Part shown: positions 33,162-44,829 of the stretch, one piece after another
Position numbering within the stretch: position 1 is the first letter of the stretch
Layout of the letters: every line of letters starts with the position of its first letter
Source: Takakia lepidozioides
Lineage: Eukaryota; Streptophyta; Takakiopsida; Takakiales; Takakiaceae
Reading direction: 5' to 3'
Length of the DNA: 64,000 bases
NCBI GenBank assembly: GCA_030704615.1
Contig: CM060731.1
Span: 79,030,756 to 79,094,755, forward strand
Made by a program: the position numbers and the translations under genes
Notes under the pieces: generated by a model
Database searches by the model: none
The model's input: the letters and a program-made list of their open reading frames with translations, nothing else
What the model was told of the DNA's origin: nothing

Positions 33162-33803
33162 CTAAGAAGTTGAACTAGGGTTCTTCTTTAGCATAGCCCT
33201 AACCTCTAACTGACTAAGGGAAGGTTGGTGGATCTCATAAACCCCGGCGCATCCTAGATGCGCGTTGTACATGAAGTACATGTGCTTACAAGGTAGATAT
33301 GTTTGTTTTTTCTTCTTGACAGATAGCTCATCAGAGTCGGGACAATCACAAGATGGAAACTGACCAATGTATACATTGTAAACCAATCTTGCCATGGTAG
33401 ATCCCTTTGTTTGTAGCTGGTAAATTCTCCCATAACCTGGCTGAGGCACGTTTCTGAATCCACGAACTTCAGCAATAAGAATCTCCGCTGACTCTTGGCG
33501 ACTCAAGTGTCGAGGAGTCGGATCCCGACGCCGAATGCGCACCCCATAGTGTGTAGTGGGATACTTACCCACAGGAAGGACCACACATTGATGAATATAT
33601 TGTTCCACTGGAAGTGGTCCCACAGGAAAGTTCGGATGAGGAACGTTGGGAGGATGGACTAGTCGAAAACCTGCAAGGGTCAAGTTGTCCACCTCTTCTT
33701 GTGTAAGGTTGGTTCCAACCTTCACAAGCCACACGTTGTGTATACCCCGGTTTCCCAAGCAATAGGATGGCACGGTCACTAGAAGCATTTGTGTCTTTTC
33801 CAA
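33162..33803 (-). CDS. SWIM zinc-finger domain protein (intact ORF)
   Basis: 213 codons from ATG 33803 to stop, uninterrupted, which is rare in this window. The C-terminal third has CDCPDSDELSVKKKKQTYLPCKH (about residues 150-175), a SWIM finger (CxC-xn-CxH) that binds DNA or protein and is common at the end of MULE transposases and in plant SWIM proteins. The N-terminal part (VPSYCLGNRGIHNVWLVKVG, HYGVRIRRRDPTPRHL) is unrecognised. It could be the last exon of a longer gene: upstream minus-strand sequence to 34000 shows no transposase core. It is unrelated in sequence to the MULE at 11-13 kb apart from the finger. Confidence 0.6.
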   Translation of the reverse strand: MEKTQMLLVTVPSYCLGNRGIHNVWLVKVGTNLTQEEVDNLTLAGFRLVHPPNVPHPNFPVGPLPVEQYIHQCVVLPVGKYPTTHYGVRIRRRDPTPRHLSRQESAEILIAEVRGFRNVPQPGYGRIYQLQTKGSTMARLVYNVYIGQFPSCDCPDSDELSVKKKKQTYLPCKHMYFMYNAHLGCAGVYEIHQPSLSQLEVRAMLKKNPSSTS

Positions 33804-34436
33804 ATCGATTGCATGTCCAAAACCACTAAGGGAACAACTTTGAGATGTTTGTTACTACTGCACAGTCGTAACGGATAAATTCGCATTTCTAATGGCGGAC
33901 AGAAGTTGCATCAATGACTCCGCAGTCGGCGCAATATTCGGGGCGATTTAATTCAATTAAGTAATTTTATTTATTTTTAAACATCAATTACAAGTGGTTT
34001 TAAGCACTAGAGAACGACTCTTAACAACTAGGCATTCATTGCACACCCTATTCAAAAATGGAATTTTTATAAGTGCTCCACATGGCTCATGATGTGGAAT
34101 ATTTTAATGTATTTTAGGGCTTGTGTGGCTTGTAGAGATTGTTCTAATCGTCGGATGTAAAATAATCTAGGGGTGGAAGAGTAACTTTGTCATTTGCCTG
34201 AATTTGTCTAAGTGTTGGGAGAGGGATGGAGGCTTGGGAGAGAGACGAGCAAGTGATGTGACGAAGACCAAATTGAGGCCCATGTCTTGTTGTTGCAAGC
34301 GTTTATGGCATCAGGGGCGCATTATGTGCAAATGTGGGCTCTTGGCTCTCCTTTGTACCATGATCTGGTATTCTTCCTGATGATCACAAGGTTCTTGGGG
34401 GAATCAGCTTGGTCTTAGCAGCCCATATTTTAATCT
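33804..34436. other. Non-coding, moderately AT-rich
   Basis: I see no gene, element or repeat of note here. Confidence 0.4.
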
Positions 34437-34557
34437 TTGCCCACTCAGAACCACCCATATTACCTAACTACAGATACAAGCAGCACACACAAGAGATCTT
34501 CTTGGGTTGATGGTCAGTCTAATCCGCAATGGGTCATGACACAAGGTAGAGGACAAT

Positions 34558-35290
34558 GTGGTGAGGGCGCCTTCTTCTTTGACCTATTTCAACCTGTTTT
34601 GCCGAGATATAGTGTCGTGGAGTGCGATGCTTGTAGGGTATGCACAGCAGGGATGTGGGATGGAGGCTTTGGAGACCTATGAAGTTGCAAAGGGAGAGTT
34701 TGATAACGTGGCTGAACGAGATGTTGTCTCATGGAACACACTGAATCTCGCAAGATATGGCCAACATGTGTGCGGGGTGAGGGCATTGGAGACATATGAG
34801 CAAATGTTGCGAGAAGGGGTGCAGCCCTGGAGACTTGGAGGCTTGGTAAAGGGCAAAGAGGTCCATCGTGACGTCGTCAAAGCTGGAACTGTACCAGATG
34901 TAACAATACCTCGTCGACATGTATGCCAAACGTGGGAGCATTCCCTTGTGGACAATGAGTGTTCAACAATATGGCTGAGCGAAATGTGGCGTGGTGGAAC
35001 GTGATGATCGCAGGACATGCACAACATGGGCGGGGATTGCGGGTTTTGGAGACCTATGAGCAAATGATGTGGGTCTAGGGGGTGAAGCCCGAGCACATTA
35101 CGTTTGTTTGTGTTTGTAGTGCATGTGCGAGCCTGCTGGAGAAGGGCAAAAAGGTCCATGGTTGCATCGTCAAAGCTGGAATTGTGGTAGATGTCATTCT
35201 GAACAATACCCTTCTGGATAGGGAGTGTTCAACAATATGGCTGAGTGAAATGTGGTGTCGTGGAAAGTGATAATCGCAAGACATGCACAA
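34558..35290 (+). pseudogene. PLS-class pentatricopeptide repeat (PPR) protein, decayed
   Basis: Repeated PPR motifs are spread over shifted frames: RDIVSWSAMLVGYAQQGCGMEAL, ERDVVSWNTL, ALETYEQMLREGVQP, GKEVHRDVVKAGTVPDV, VKPEHITFVCVCSACASL and KKVHGCIVKAG. Each is part of a 35-residue helical hairpin of the P-L-S type, which binds organellar RNA in an editing or processing factor. In full genes such repeats number ten or more, followed by E/DYW domains that are absent here. Stops near 34680, 35005 and 35080 make it a pseudogene. No introns, as usual for PPR genes. Confidence 0.8.
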
Positions 35291-35859
35291 CAGGGGCAGG
35301 GATTGCAGGTTTTGGAGACCTATGAGCAGTTGATGTGGGAGGGGGTGAAGTCAGACCACATTACGTTCAGAGAGTTCAAATGCCTCTCCACCATGACCTT
35401 GCTTAGCTAACCATGCCTTGCTGATGTTGTTGTCTTGCACTTAAGCTGTTTTTGGACACTGGCTGGAACATCCACAATGCGGCTCTGCTCGAGAGAGAAA
35501 TCAGCTTGAATGCAGGGGCAGATTTTGAGATCACAATCACCACTGAGATGAGTCACCACTCAATCACCACTGAGATGAGTTGATGCAAGATAGGGGGAGG
35601 GCTTGCTGGTGTATGTTGTCTGATAGGCCCCACGCACAGAGTCAGAGCTGGAAGTCAGCCTTGCAAGGACCCAAGTGAGTGAAGTCTGGTGGGGGTAGCA
35701 TCTTGGGGGATGGCAGTTAGGGCAATGTGTGTCTAGGGCAATATATGTCATAGCAACGGGTGATGTGCTGCCAATTTTGAGGATAGAGACAGCTTGTAAG
35801 CTGTAGATTTGTATCAGTGGTTTCTTCTGACACATATTGCTCCCAGTTTGCCACAACCA

Positions 35860-36165
35860 ATTTTGTTTGCGTTTGTAGTGCATGTGCGAGCCTGCTGGGG
35901 AAGGGCAAAGAGGTCCATGGTTGCATCGTCAAAGCTGGAATGTGGCAGATGTCATTATGAACAATACCCTTGTGAACATGGAGTGTTCAACAATATGGCT
36001 GAGCATGACAGGGCAAATGGTGTGGGAGGGGGAGACGTTTGTTTGTGTTTGTAGTGCATGTGCAAGCCTGTTGGAGAAGGGCAAAGAGATCCATGGCTGC
36101 ATTGTCAAAGCTAGAATTGTGACAGATTTCATTCTGAATTATTGCCAATGTTGTAGCAGGAATTA
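35860..36165 (+). pseudogene. Duplicated PPR cassette, two partial copies
   Basis: TTGTAGTGCATGTGCGAGCC and GAGGTCCATGGTTGCATCGTC at about 35873-35935 repeat 35113-35175, and a second partial copy lies at about 36045-36120. Each encodes the ACASLL-GK-E(V/I)HGCIVKA segment. They are broken by a frame change and CATGACAGGGC insertion-like text near 36005. The stretch between (35290-35860) holds no gene. Local tandem duplication of one PPR segment is the simplest reading. Confidence 0.75.
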
Positions 36166-36420
36166 TCCAAAAACAGATAACATAGATGTGGAGAAGCTCG
36201 TTGGTGAATCTATGGTGGTTTTGTATTGATTTTGACATGTTACTGTAGGTAGGGTTTGGGGTGTTTCCCGCAAGAACTTCACGCCGTCAGTGTCAGCTGC
36301 TTCAGCTGCTAGCAGCAAGGCTGAAGATGTATTCATGGTTTGTACACAGGCATGGATAGCTGAAGGACCAGGGATAGAGTGTGGGTCCAGATTCATAAGA
36401 GGGCCGGATTTCAAGTGAAG
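36145..36420 (+). pseudogene. OSB-like (organellar single-stranded DNA-binding) fragment, decayed
   Basis: This resembles 63625-63935 at the DNA level. After an acceptor-like GTAGCAG, TCCAAAAACAGATAAC and GAGAAGCT parallel the 63.6-kb exon, but the conserved WxxYFxDPxxWWDNR part is missing. Further on, CCAGGGATAGAGTGTGGGT and GAGGGCCGGATTTCAAG match the second exon (HPRGPDFK there), with two bases lost so the PDFK motif is out of frame. 36420-36964 shows no gene. Confidence 0.5.
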
Positions 36421-36964
36421 AAGGTGTATGATCGACATCCAGACAAAGAAGATTAACACTTTGATAAGGTATGATCTGGACTGAATATGTTGTTTTCATG
36501 GCTGACGTGAGGCTTTTCACAGATTCTCACCTCTTTGTCATGGTAGGCATGATGGTACATCCACAAGCTGTAGTGCCTTTGGATGAGAAGCAGTCCCCTC
36601 ACAAAGTATACTGCTCGTTTTCTCAAGAGCATACCAATTCTTTGCCTGCCAGAATGCTACGCTATCCTTTTCACTCTGAAATAGAATCCACTTGTCATGT
36701 AGGGTTGGAGTAGCCTTGCCCATCACACCCTCTCTTATTGTGTGGGCGACAACCTGAGATTACCATGTTTTGATTATTTTCAAGATCTTCAGGAACACTC
36801 AATCAGCTGACATGATTGCTGTTAGCTGTGTCAAGTCGCAATCGCAAGCTTAGAATGGAACCTCAAGGCTGGTTTGGTAGAGCCGGGACTATTCCTCTTT
36901 GGATGCTTATTACATGTATTCTTACCTTTGGGCTTGCAATTTTGTGCAACAGGCCTGATGAACT

Positions 36965-37662
36965 TGTCGTGCGCATACATATCGCTACACAACTACATCG
37001 TTGTCCAAAACCACACAACACATGTGCATACCACACACTAGTATACCACTAGTCCACCACTAGTCCAACCACTAGTCCAACCACTAGGCTACAACTAGTC
37101 AGTCACTAGGCTGCCACTATGCTGCCCACTATGGCAGTCACTAGTCCACACAATCGCGATAAAGAAGAAGAATACAAGCACGAGTTCACAAATCTGAAGC
37201 ATAAACTCATGCATATATAACCTCATCACTCAAATACAAGTCAAGCCAAGTGCACCCCACGCCATGGGGAATCCACACTACGGCGCCATAGCTAGGCGCG
37301 GTGAGGCTCAACTCGAGAAAGATGAGCTTTCCGCGCTTGCCGTGAAGATAACCACTCCAGGGCCTAAATCTGCCTTGACCCCTGGATTGACACTTGGCCA
37401 ATCCCAAATGTCAATATGTAAAAGCTAGCTATTTCCTAGCTAGTTTCACACTAGTGGTAAAATAACTTGACAACTGTCGTGCGCATACATATCGCTACAC
37501 AACTACATCGCTGTCCAAAACCACACAACACATGTGCACACCACACACTAGTATACCACTAGTCCACCACTAGTCCAGCCACTAGTCCAACCACTAGGCT
37601 ACAACTAGTCAGTCACTAGACTGCCACTATGCTGCCCACTATGGCAGTCACTAGTCCACACA
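36965..37662 (-). repeat. Terminal repeat block R1-M-R1 of copy D/E
   Basis: In minus orientation: R1 (37662-37475), M (37472-37157), R1 (37152-36965), the mirror of 10404-11063. The polypurine tract AGCTAGGGGGCAAT lies just outside at 37663-37676. The second R1 is preceded by GCGAT, the same bases that precede the first R1 in copy A. Confidence 0.75.
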
Positions 37663-37865
37663 ATTGCCCCCTAGCTGGTGCTTAGGTCCCTCTAAGTCCA
37701 GGTAGCCACAAGATGTGATAGTGACCATAGCCTCACTAAGTCCTCCACCACTATCCCTACTACACTCAAACTCGATAGATCAAGAGGCCGGGTGCAAGAG
37801 TTGCCCCATCGTTAGTCGCCGTCTTGCAACCTGTGAACTTGAGCTGGGATCTCATGTATTGACTC

Positions 37866-39490
37866 CTATGAGCTTGGCCTCCCTTGTCTTGTTAGCTGCC
37901 TCCAGTCATGTCCACTGCCACTATCCCAACACAACCAATCTCCGTCAGGAACCTTCTCAAGAGGTGGTGTCAAGCATCCCATATGCCAACCCCTTGAGCA
38001 TCGATCACACACCAGCATGGTGGCTGCCCCTTTGGCAGACTCACAGAGCATGCACCTCAAACCTGCAGGTACCACTGCCAAGTTTGGGTCAACTCTGCCA
38101 TCGACATTGGGAAGGTGACATGGCGCACAATTACGCACATGGTCCTTCCAAGTCATGTCATCCCGACCCTCTAAGATCAGGACCCCTGAGGGCAACACCT
38201 CTCGAACCCTCAGAATAACACGCCCTGCAGTAACATCCAGAGTTGTAGGAGCAGTCTGCTGCAAATAAACATAGTCACTAGGGCTAAACCTCCGAACCCC
38301 AGGACGATATCCTCCACCACGTATAGTGGCATACCTCAACGTATCACGGTGCTGTGCAATGGCAAGGTTCTCAAAAGCCATGGGCATGACTTTCTTGAAC
38401 AACTCTGCACGCTGATCACATGCACGTACCCACACGTCCGGATCATCAAGGTTAAGGACTTGAGCAATGTCCCTACGAATGGCTGCAGGCAAATCCGGCT
38501 CTCGGCCAAAGAGAAGGAAATATGGTGAGAAGGAGGCAAGTGATGCTTGTTTGCTGAACCTGTAGCCCATGGCTAACCAAGGAACCTGAAGATCCAATCT
38601 CCTAGGTGTCCCTTCTGCAAGCCATACTTGCGCAAACCCCTCTTCACCGTCTGAACAACTCTCTCTGCTAAGCCATCGGCCTCAGGATGATCTCGAGAAG
38701 TGGTGCGGTGGTCTATCAAGGCTTTATCACACAAAGCCTGAAACTCCCCCAAGAACTCTCTCCCTTGGTCCGTGAGTACCTCAGCTGGAGCACCAAATCG
38801 GCTAAGCACACGATCCAAGAATGCATACGCAGCCCCCTCACTAGCCTTGTCAGGCAATGGAACCAACTCAATCCACTTGGAGAAGTGCTCCACCATCACC
38901 AACACATATCTGTGATGGCGCATAGTCAGTGGCAACGGTCCTGCAAAGTCAAGACTCCACCTGTAGCCCAATCCCATGATTGGTAAAGGATGCAACTGTG
39001 GTGTAGGGGCGTTGAATGAAGCACGCACCCTGTCACACACCATGCACCTAGCCACGAACTGTTGCACCTTTGTATGCATACCACGCCACCAATACTGCCC
39101 ATGCAGTAAATTGTGAGTGCGTCGCACTCCAAAATGCCCCAACTCCTCATGGGCATGCCGCACTAACCGTGCACGCTGTGTGGGGTGAGGCAAAATCCTC
39201 ACCCGACCATCCTCCCACACTCGAAGTAGGTGTATCCCCTCCCACTTGAACCTCTTGGCTCGTTGTAGGATCCGATCTCTCTCCATGGCAGTCACAGTGG
39301 CTGCCGTGTCTCCCGTGCGGAGGTAGTCCAACACAGCCGAATCCTCATGTATATCTCTGGCACCACCTGGCTCATCACTAGCCTCAGGGTCCTCAGACAC
39401 TCCGTCTACAATCATCCCTGTTGTAGGTCCAACCTGACCTCCCGATGCCAAGATACACATAAATGCAGATGCGTGCCATCCCGGCACCAT
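37866..39490 (-). pseudogene. Integrase and PHD finger (copy D/E)
   Basis: One frame (39490-38573) carries the acidic linker, H2C2 zinc domain (HEELGHFG, CMVCDR) and the whole DDE core (WSLDFAGPL, LTDQGREF, DGLAER). After a slip near 38600 the next frame (38597-37866) carries the post-core region and a PHD finger. The first six PHD ligands are present (CMLCE, CDRCSRGWHMGC), but a 10-base deletion near 37930 removes the final C-x2-C and changes the frame, giving WLCWDSGSG. It is therefore less complete than the PHD of copy A. Otherwise near-identical to copy A, so both inserted fairly recently. Confidence 0.9.
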
Positions 39491-39532
39491 CTCCTCGTCC
39501 GTCTCACCATGCCACCGAGCTCCTGTGTCATC

Positions 39533-39881
39533 CTACTGGCTCATGCATGGATTGCGACTCAATCCATCCGCATCCCGATTGACCAAACCTGGTCGATGCA
39601 CAACCTGAAAGTCATACTCTTGGAGTATGAGTGCCCACCGTGCAAGCTTCCCCGTAAGCTTGTCTGACTCCATCAACCACTTGAGTGGCTGGTGATCCGT
39701 GACAAGGGTGAAAAGATTGCCATATAGATAGCACCTGAAGTGTGCCACGGCCCACACTGCAGCTAAGCACTCTCCCTCATTTGAGCTGTACTTAGCATCT
39801 GCAGCGTTGTTTGAGCGGCTAGCATAAGCCACTACAAACTCTCTTCCCTCATCATCCACTTATATGAACACCGCTCCAAGC
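39533..39881 (-). pseudogene. RNase H, main part (copy D/E)
   Basis: Minus-strand LGLGAVF, stop, VDDEGREFVVAYASRSNNAADAKYSS, EGECLAAVWAVAHFRCYLYG and LVTDHQPLKWLM are the RNase H signature of Ty3/gypsy polyproteins (the removed RNA strand is that of the RNA:DNA hybrid). The first few residues (HTDWSMVG-like) lie beyond the nested element at 46853-46890. A TAG replaces a Gln just after GAVFI. Confidence 0.85.
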
Positions 39882-39886
39882 CCCAG

Positions 39887-40612
39887 TGTCGCGCACCTCA
39901 CTTCGGTAAGCTCCCCTTCAAGTCATAGTTACTCGCTTTGATGCGCGCGCCTAACTCCCAACCTGGCCGCCCAGGCCAACTTGGAGCTTCGGCTGCTCAC
40001 CGGGACATAACAGTCCCCCCTTTGCTTCCCTCTAAACCCTCCACCTAATTGGGACTAGGAGAATTCCCTTTGGTAGATGGCAGTCCAGAACAGCTCCCCA
40101 CTCTTTGGTCGCTTTCCGGCTCGCTCGCTTACTCACTAGTTTTTGGTCACCAACGGGCTTGCACCGTTCTCGGGGTTACTACTCCCTATATATACTTCTG
40201 TAGCTGTCCGCAGGGGTTCCACAACTAGCCATGCCATTTTATGGCGAACCACCACGAAAACCCTCGACTCCCGGTGATGAGTCGCGGTGAGTCTTGGCCC
40301 GCTCACCACGGCCCCTATGGACCGTGATGAGTCCCAAGACTCCCCACGACTCCCACCACGAGGTCTCCGCCTCAGGGTGAGTCCTATGCTACCCCCACTA
40401 AGTCCCGCTAAGCTACCACCACCCCTTGTGGAGCCACCCCCACCGCACCCCGGTGTGCGGGGCTCCACCTAGTGAGCGCCTCCCCCTCCTTGAGTGCCTT
40501 GGGCACTCAAGGGTGCTTCAGCTCCCCATACCTATCGCTGCCACTGCCCCCACCACAGGGGCAGCCCCACTTGTGTCCCGGCCCCCTGCCCTCAAGGCAA
40601 AGGGCCGCGACA
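39887..40612 (-). repeat. 3' LTR, chromovirus copy 1
   Basis: 726 bp, TGTCGC...GCGACA inverted ends. Contains a TATATATAG box on the minus strand (40186-40194) and repeated GTGATGAGTC words around 40277-40335. Confidence 0.9.
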
Positions 40613-41462
40613 CACACCCCTACCAACAGGGAGTCGATGTCCCCATCGACTTGTCCATTTTGTAGAAACGAACATCCAAGTTGTGGCGTCCCATATCAAG
40701 GAGTTTGTTTCCGCACCATGGCGTCCCATGGTAAAGAACCAAACCCCACACTTGACTCTACTCTCCACTAGCTAGTTCGGCCGACTTCCTCCAAGTCCCG
40801 GCCAAGGGTGGAGCCTCTCCAGCTCCTCTCAGTGCACTCTTCTTGGCCTACGTCAAGGCCAAGGAACGATCCTCCCCGAGGATCGAATCGCCTTACTGCA
40901 ACAACATTGCTTGCGATCGCTCATGATGCCGCTTTTGGCATTACCTTGAGCAAGGGTTCACCTGGAACCGTCTTTGACTAGGACGATAACCTTGAACCAA
41001 CCGTTCGCCCCAATCACTACAATTGGGTCCGCCTTGGAATGCTGGCCTGAGGTACGGGAACACGCCGAAGCCGCATTTCGACTTCGTCCCGAGGCTACAC
41101 GATTATAGTACGTGAACGGAAGCACGTAGCTTCCGCGTTAGCCCGCACTACAAGGCAACCCCCTCGGTAGCGCAGTTATAGTACGCGCACGCGCCAGGTG
41201 CGCACTAGCACGTGAACTCCTAAAGAAGGCACAAGTTTCCTTGCCCCTTGGATGGGAGTCACCCGATTTCGGCACTGCGCAAACACACGATTAACCCAAT
41301 TTACCTCTCCCACTTTTGTAAGCTAGCATGCATTCTACACACTAGCCAACCACACCATGCATCACCATTCCAAACACAATAGGACGCACAAATTTGGAAC
41401 CCATTTCCTTTATAACAAATTTTTGTACAATACAAGTTTTTGCAATCGGATTCCTGAGCTAG

Positions 41463-42998
41463 CTAAACCGGGCTAAGCATGCATTTCCTCCCCCACGCTC
41501 CAAGGTTGATGTCCCCATCAATGCTTCTTCCGCTTTTGAGGTCGCCCTTCGAAAGCTGTAACCGCCTCGGATGCGTTTCCCATTTCTGAGGCACGCACCC
41601 AAGATGCCTCCACATGATGATAGCCCTTCCATTTGACGAGATACTACTCCGTTTCTCGGTTCCTGAACCTCCTCGACTTAAGTATTGCCTCCACCTCGTA
41701 CTCAGGTTCATTTTCATGATCCAACAGCATAGGTGGCGGACGCAACACTTGATGCCGATTCGGACGCGCTTCATCTTTGAAGTAAGGTTTCAAAAGGGAG
41801 ACATGGAATACTGGGTGCACCTTGCTGTTTGCCGGCAGCTCCAATTCATACACATCCTCATTCATAACCTTCCGAATGCGAAAGGGTCCCGCATACGGAG
41901 GTACAAACTTTGGACTCACTTCCGGAGGTAGTCGGAAATTCTTGATGTTCAACCAGACCTCTGTGCCTGCCTCAAACTTCACTTCCCTCCGCTTCCGATT
42001 CGCCTGCCTTTCATACCGTTTCCTAGCTTTGGCAATATTGTAATTTGCGAGCTTCAACAAACGCTCGCGTTCTTCCAGTACCGCCGCTACTGTCGGTTCC
42101 TCAACGTCCTGGGCGGCCCACTTGTCGGCACCAGAGGTGCTTTTCCATAGACCAATACGAAAGGGGAAACTCCCGTTGCGGAGTGTTCTGTGTTATTATA
42201 ACAGAACTCTGCCGCGTCTAAGTGTTCCATCCAGTCTGATTGGTCTGCCGACACGTAATTCCGCAAGAATTGCTTCACTACGGAATTCACTCTTTCCGTT
42301 TGGCCGTCCGTCGTAGGTCGGAAGGCGGTGCTCATCTTCAGCCTCGTCCCCATCTTCTTCCAAAGTGCTCTCCAGAATTTACTCGTAAACTTTGGATCGC
42401 GGTCCGAGACAATATCCTTCGGGACTCCATGATGCTTTAAGACGTGGGCGAAGTAAAGTCACCATATCTCCTGCGCCGTTGCCATCTCCTTGGTGGGGAT
42501 GAAATGGCCCATTTTACTGAACCTATCTACCACCACCATGATTGCATCGAATCCTTTTGACAGCGGCATAGCAGTCATGAAATCCATCGAGACGCTTTCC
42601 CAAGTCCTCTCTGGAATCGGCAAGGGTTGTAACAGCCCCGCTTGCTTTTTGTACTCGCTCCAGTTTTGTTGGCATGTGGTGCATGTCTTGACATACTCCT
42701 CTGCCTCATCCCTCAGTTTGGGCCAGAAATACTCTTTCTTCAAGAGTGCCGCAGTGCGCTTGGCTCCGCCGTGGCCCGCAAGCGGGCTATCATGGCATTC
42801 TCTCAAGAGGCTATCTCTGATCCCTCCCTTCGGCACGTAGAGACGTTTTTGCTTATACCGGAGCAGTCCATTTTGCAAGTGGAACTGCGATTTAACCCCC
42901 ATCCTCAAGTCCTGCATCACGGACTTCGCCAGCTCATCCTTCCGGCAAGCCTTCCGGATCTTCCTTTGGAGCACCGTCTCGCCCTTGTACACTAACAA
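41463..42998 (-). pseudogene. Integrase and chromodomain, chromovirus copy 1
   Basis: Minus-strand frames give the zinc domain (HDSPLAGHGGAKR, CTTCQQNWS), DDE core (MDFMTAMPL, then a break near 42390, TDGQTERVN), the post-core GPY/F region (PPYAGPFRIRKV, VFHVSLLKPYF) and a chromodomain beginning YEVEAILKSRRFRNRETE. A stop after RETE and frame change near 41644 split the chromodomain; YLVKWKGYH-like sequence continues in another frame. Chromodomains bind methylated histone H3 and steer insertion to heterochromatin. Confidence 0.85.
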
Positions 42999-43010
42999 GA
43001 GCTGTGCTTT

Positions 43011-44800
43011 CTACTTAAAGCATCGGCCACCACATTGTCCCGTCCCGGTTTGTACTGGATATCCACGTCGAACATTGCCAAAGTATCTTGCCACTAAGTT
43101 GTTTTGGGGACAACTTGGCTGCGTGGCAAAATACTTCACCGTGACATTGTCCGTGAACACCTTCACTGGGTTGGAACCAACATAGTGGCGCCAGAGCTCA
43201 AGGCAATGCACCACCGCCTTCATCTCTTTTTCGTGCGTCGGCCACCGTCGCTCCACTTCATTCAGTTTTCTTACTTTCGTAAGCCACTGGACGTCCATCT
43301 TGCATAAGAACACCCCCAATCGCGAAGTCCGATGCATCTGTATGAATCTCAAACGGACGATCGAACTCCGGGATTTTCAAGACTGGAGCTTCCGTCATCC
43401 GCTGCTTCAATTCAGCAAAAGCTTGGCCACAAAATGTGTTCCATACCTAGACTTTGGATTTACACAGAAGGTCCGACAGCGGCCCCGCGATCTTGGCGAA
43501 ATTTCTCACATACTTCCGGTAATAGGAGGCGAGTCCTAGGAAGGATCGCACTCCCGGGACCGAAGTCGGAGGCTCCCAGTCCAAGATCGCCCTCACCTTT
43601 CTGTCATCCATTTTGATCCCATCCTGTGTAATCACATGCCCCAGGAACTCCACTTTTGTGACCCCGAATTCGCACTTTGAAGCTTTGGCATACAGCTTCC
43701 CTTCCCGCAATTTTTGGAACACCCTTTTGAGGTGCTCCAGGTGCTCCTCTTTTGTTTTCGAGTACACCAAGATGTCGTCGATGTACACGATCACAAAGTC
43801 ATCCAACCACTCCTGGAAAAGGCTGTTCATCAGCATGCTAAATGTCGCTGGTGCATTGGTGAGCCCAAAAGGCATTACCAAGAACTCATATGAACCATAC
43901 CTTGTCCTGCACGCGGTCTTCTCCTCATCTCCTTCCGCCACCCGAATTTGGTGATAGCCGGAGCGCAAGTCGATCCGGCTGAAATACTTCGCTCCTGCCA
44001 ACCGATCGAAGAGGTCGTCGATCCTTGGCAAGGGTACCGGTTTTTGATAGTCACCTTATTCAGAGCCCTGTAATCGACACACATCCGCAGCGTCCCATCC
44101 TTCTTGTCTGCAAATAGCACCGGGGCTCCGTAAGGTGACTTACTCGGCCGGATGTACCCCTTTGACATTAGATCCTTGAGCTGAGTTTTCAGCTCGACCA
44201 ATTCTCTGTGGCTCAACCGGTAGGGCGCCTTGGTAGGCGGTTCCGATCCCGGTATCACCTCAATCTTGTGGTCAACTCCTCTTCGCGGTGGCAAGCCGCT
44301 TGGTAAATCCTCTGGCATCACATCCTGGTATTTCTCCAAAATCCCCTGATCCAATCTGGGCTCGGCTCCCCATCGCCTTCTCCTTTCACTTCTCTAACGT
44401 AAAGAAAAAACTGGGGCTCGTGTGCCTCATCCACGGCCCACTCCTTTGCTGACAGAAGGTTTATTCGCCCTCCCACGGATTTGGGCGTTTCAACACTCGT
44501 AAAACCTCGCCACCATTCCCACATGGCAGCGTGACTACTCTCTTGCGGCCATCTATGACCGCTCCGGATTTGCTCAAAAGGTCATCCCCAAAATGAGATC
44601 CACTCCATCGATCTCGCAGATGGTGAAGTTCTCACGTCCCTCCAACTCCCCAGTTGAAGAGGAACATCAATCGCCAACCTTGTCGCCAACTGTGGTTCTC
44701 CTTTGGCAGAACACACCTCAATAGAGGCCCCCACGTCACTTGTCGGGAGTCCCAGCTTTTGTGCCGTTGCCGGTGTCATGAAGGAGTGCGACGCTCATGT
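43011..44800 (-). pseudogene. Protease, reverse transcriptase and RNase H, chromovirus copy 1
   Basis: Protease tail at 44582-44790 (MTPATAQKLGLPTSDVG after a DTGA-type site near 44795). RT lies in two frames: [24 protein letters not shown] (about 44150) and, after a one-base loss near 44035, [25 protein letters not shown] and catalytic [10 protein letters not shown] (about 43765). RNase H at 43011-43352 has [18 protein letters not shown]. The equivalent region of copy 2 is one open frame, which shows where the breaks fall here. Confidence 0.85.
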
Positions 44801-44829
44801 GTCCACCAACAACGACACATTAGTTCCGG

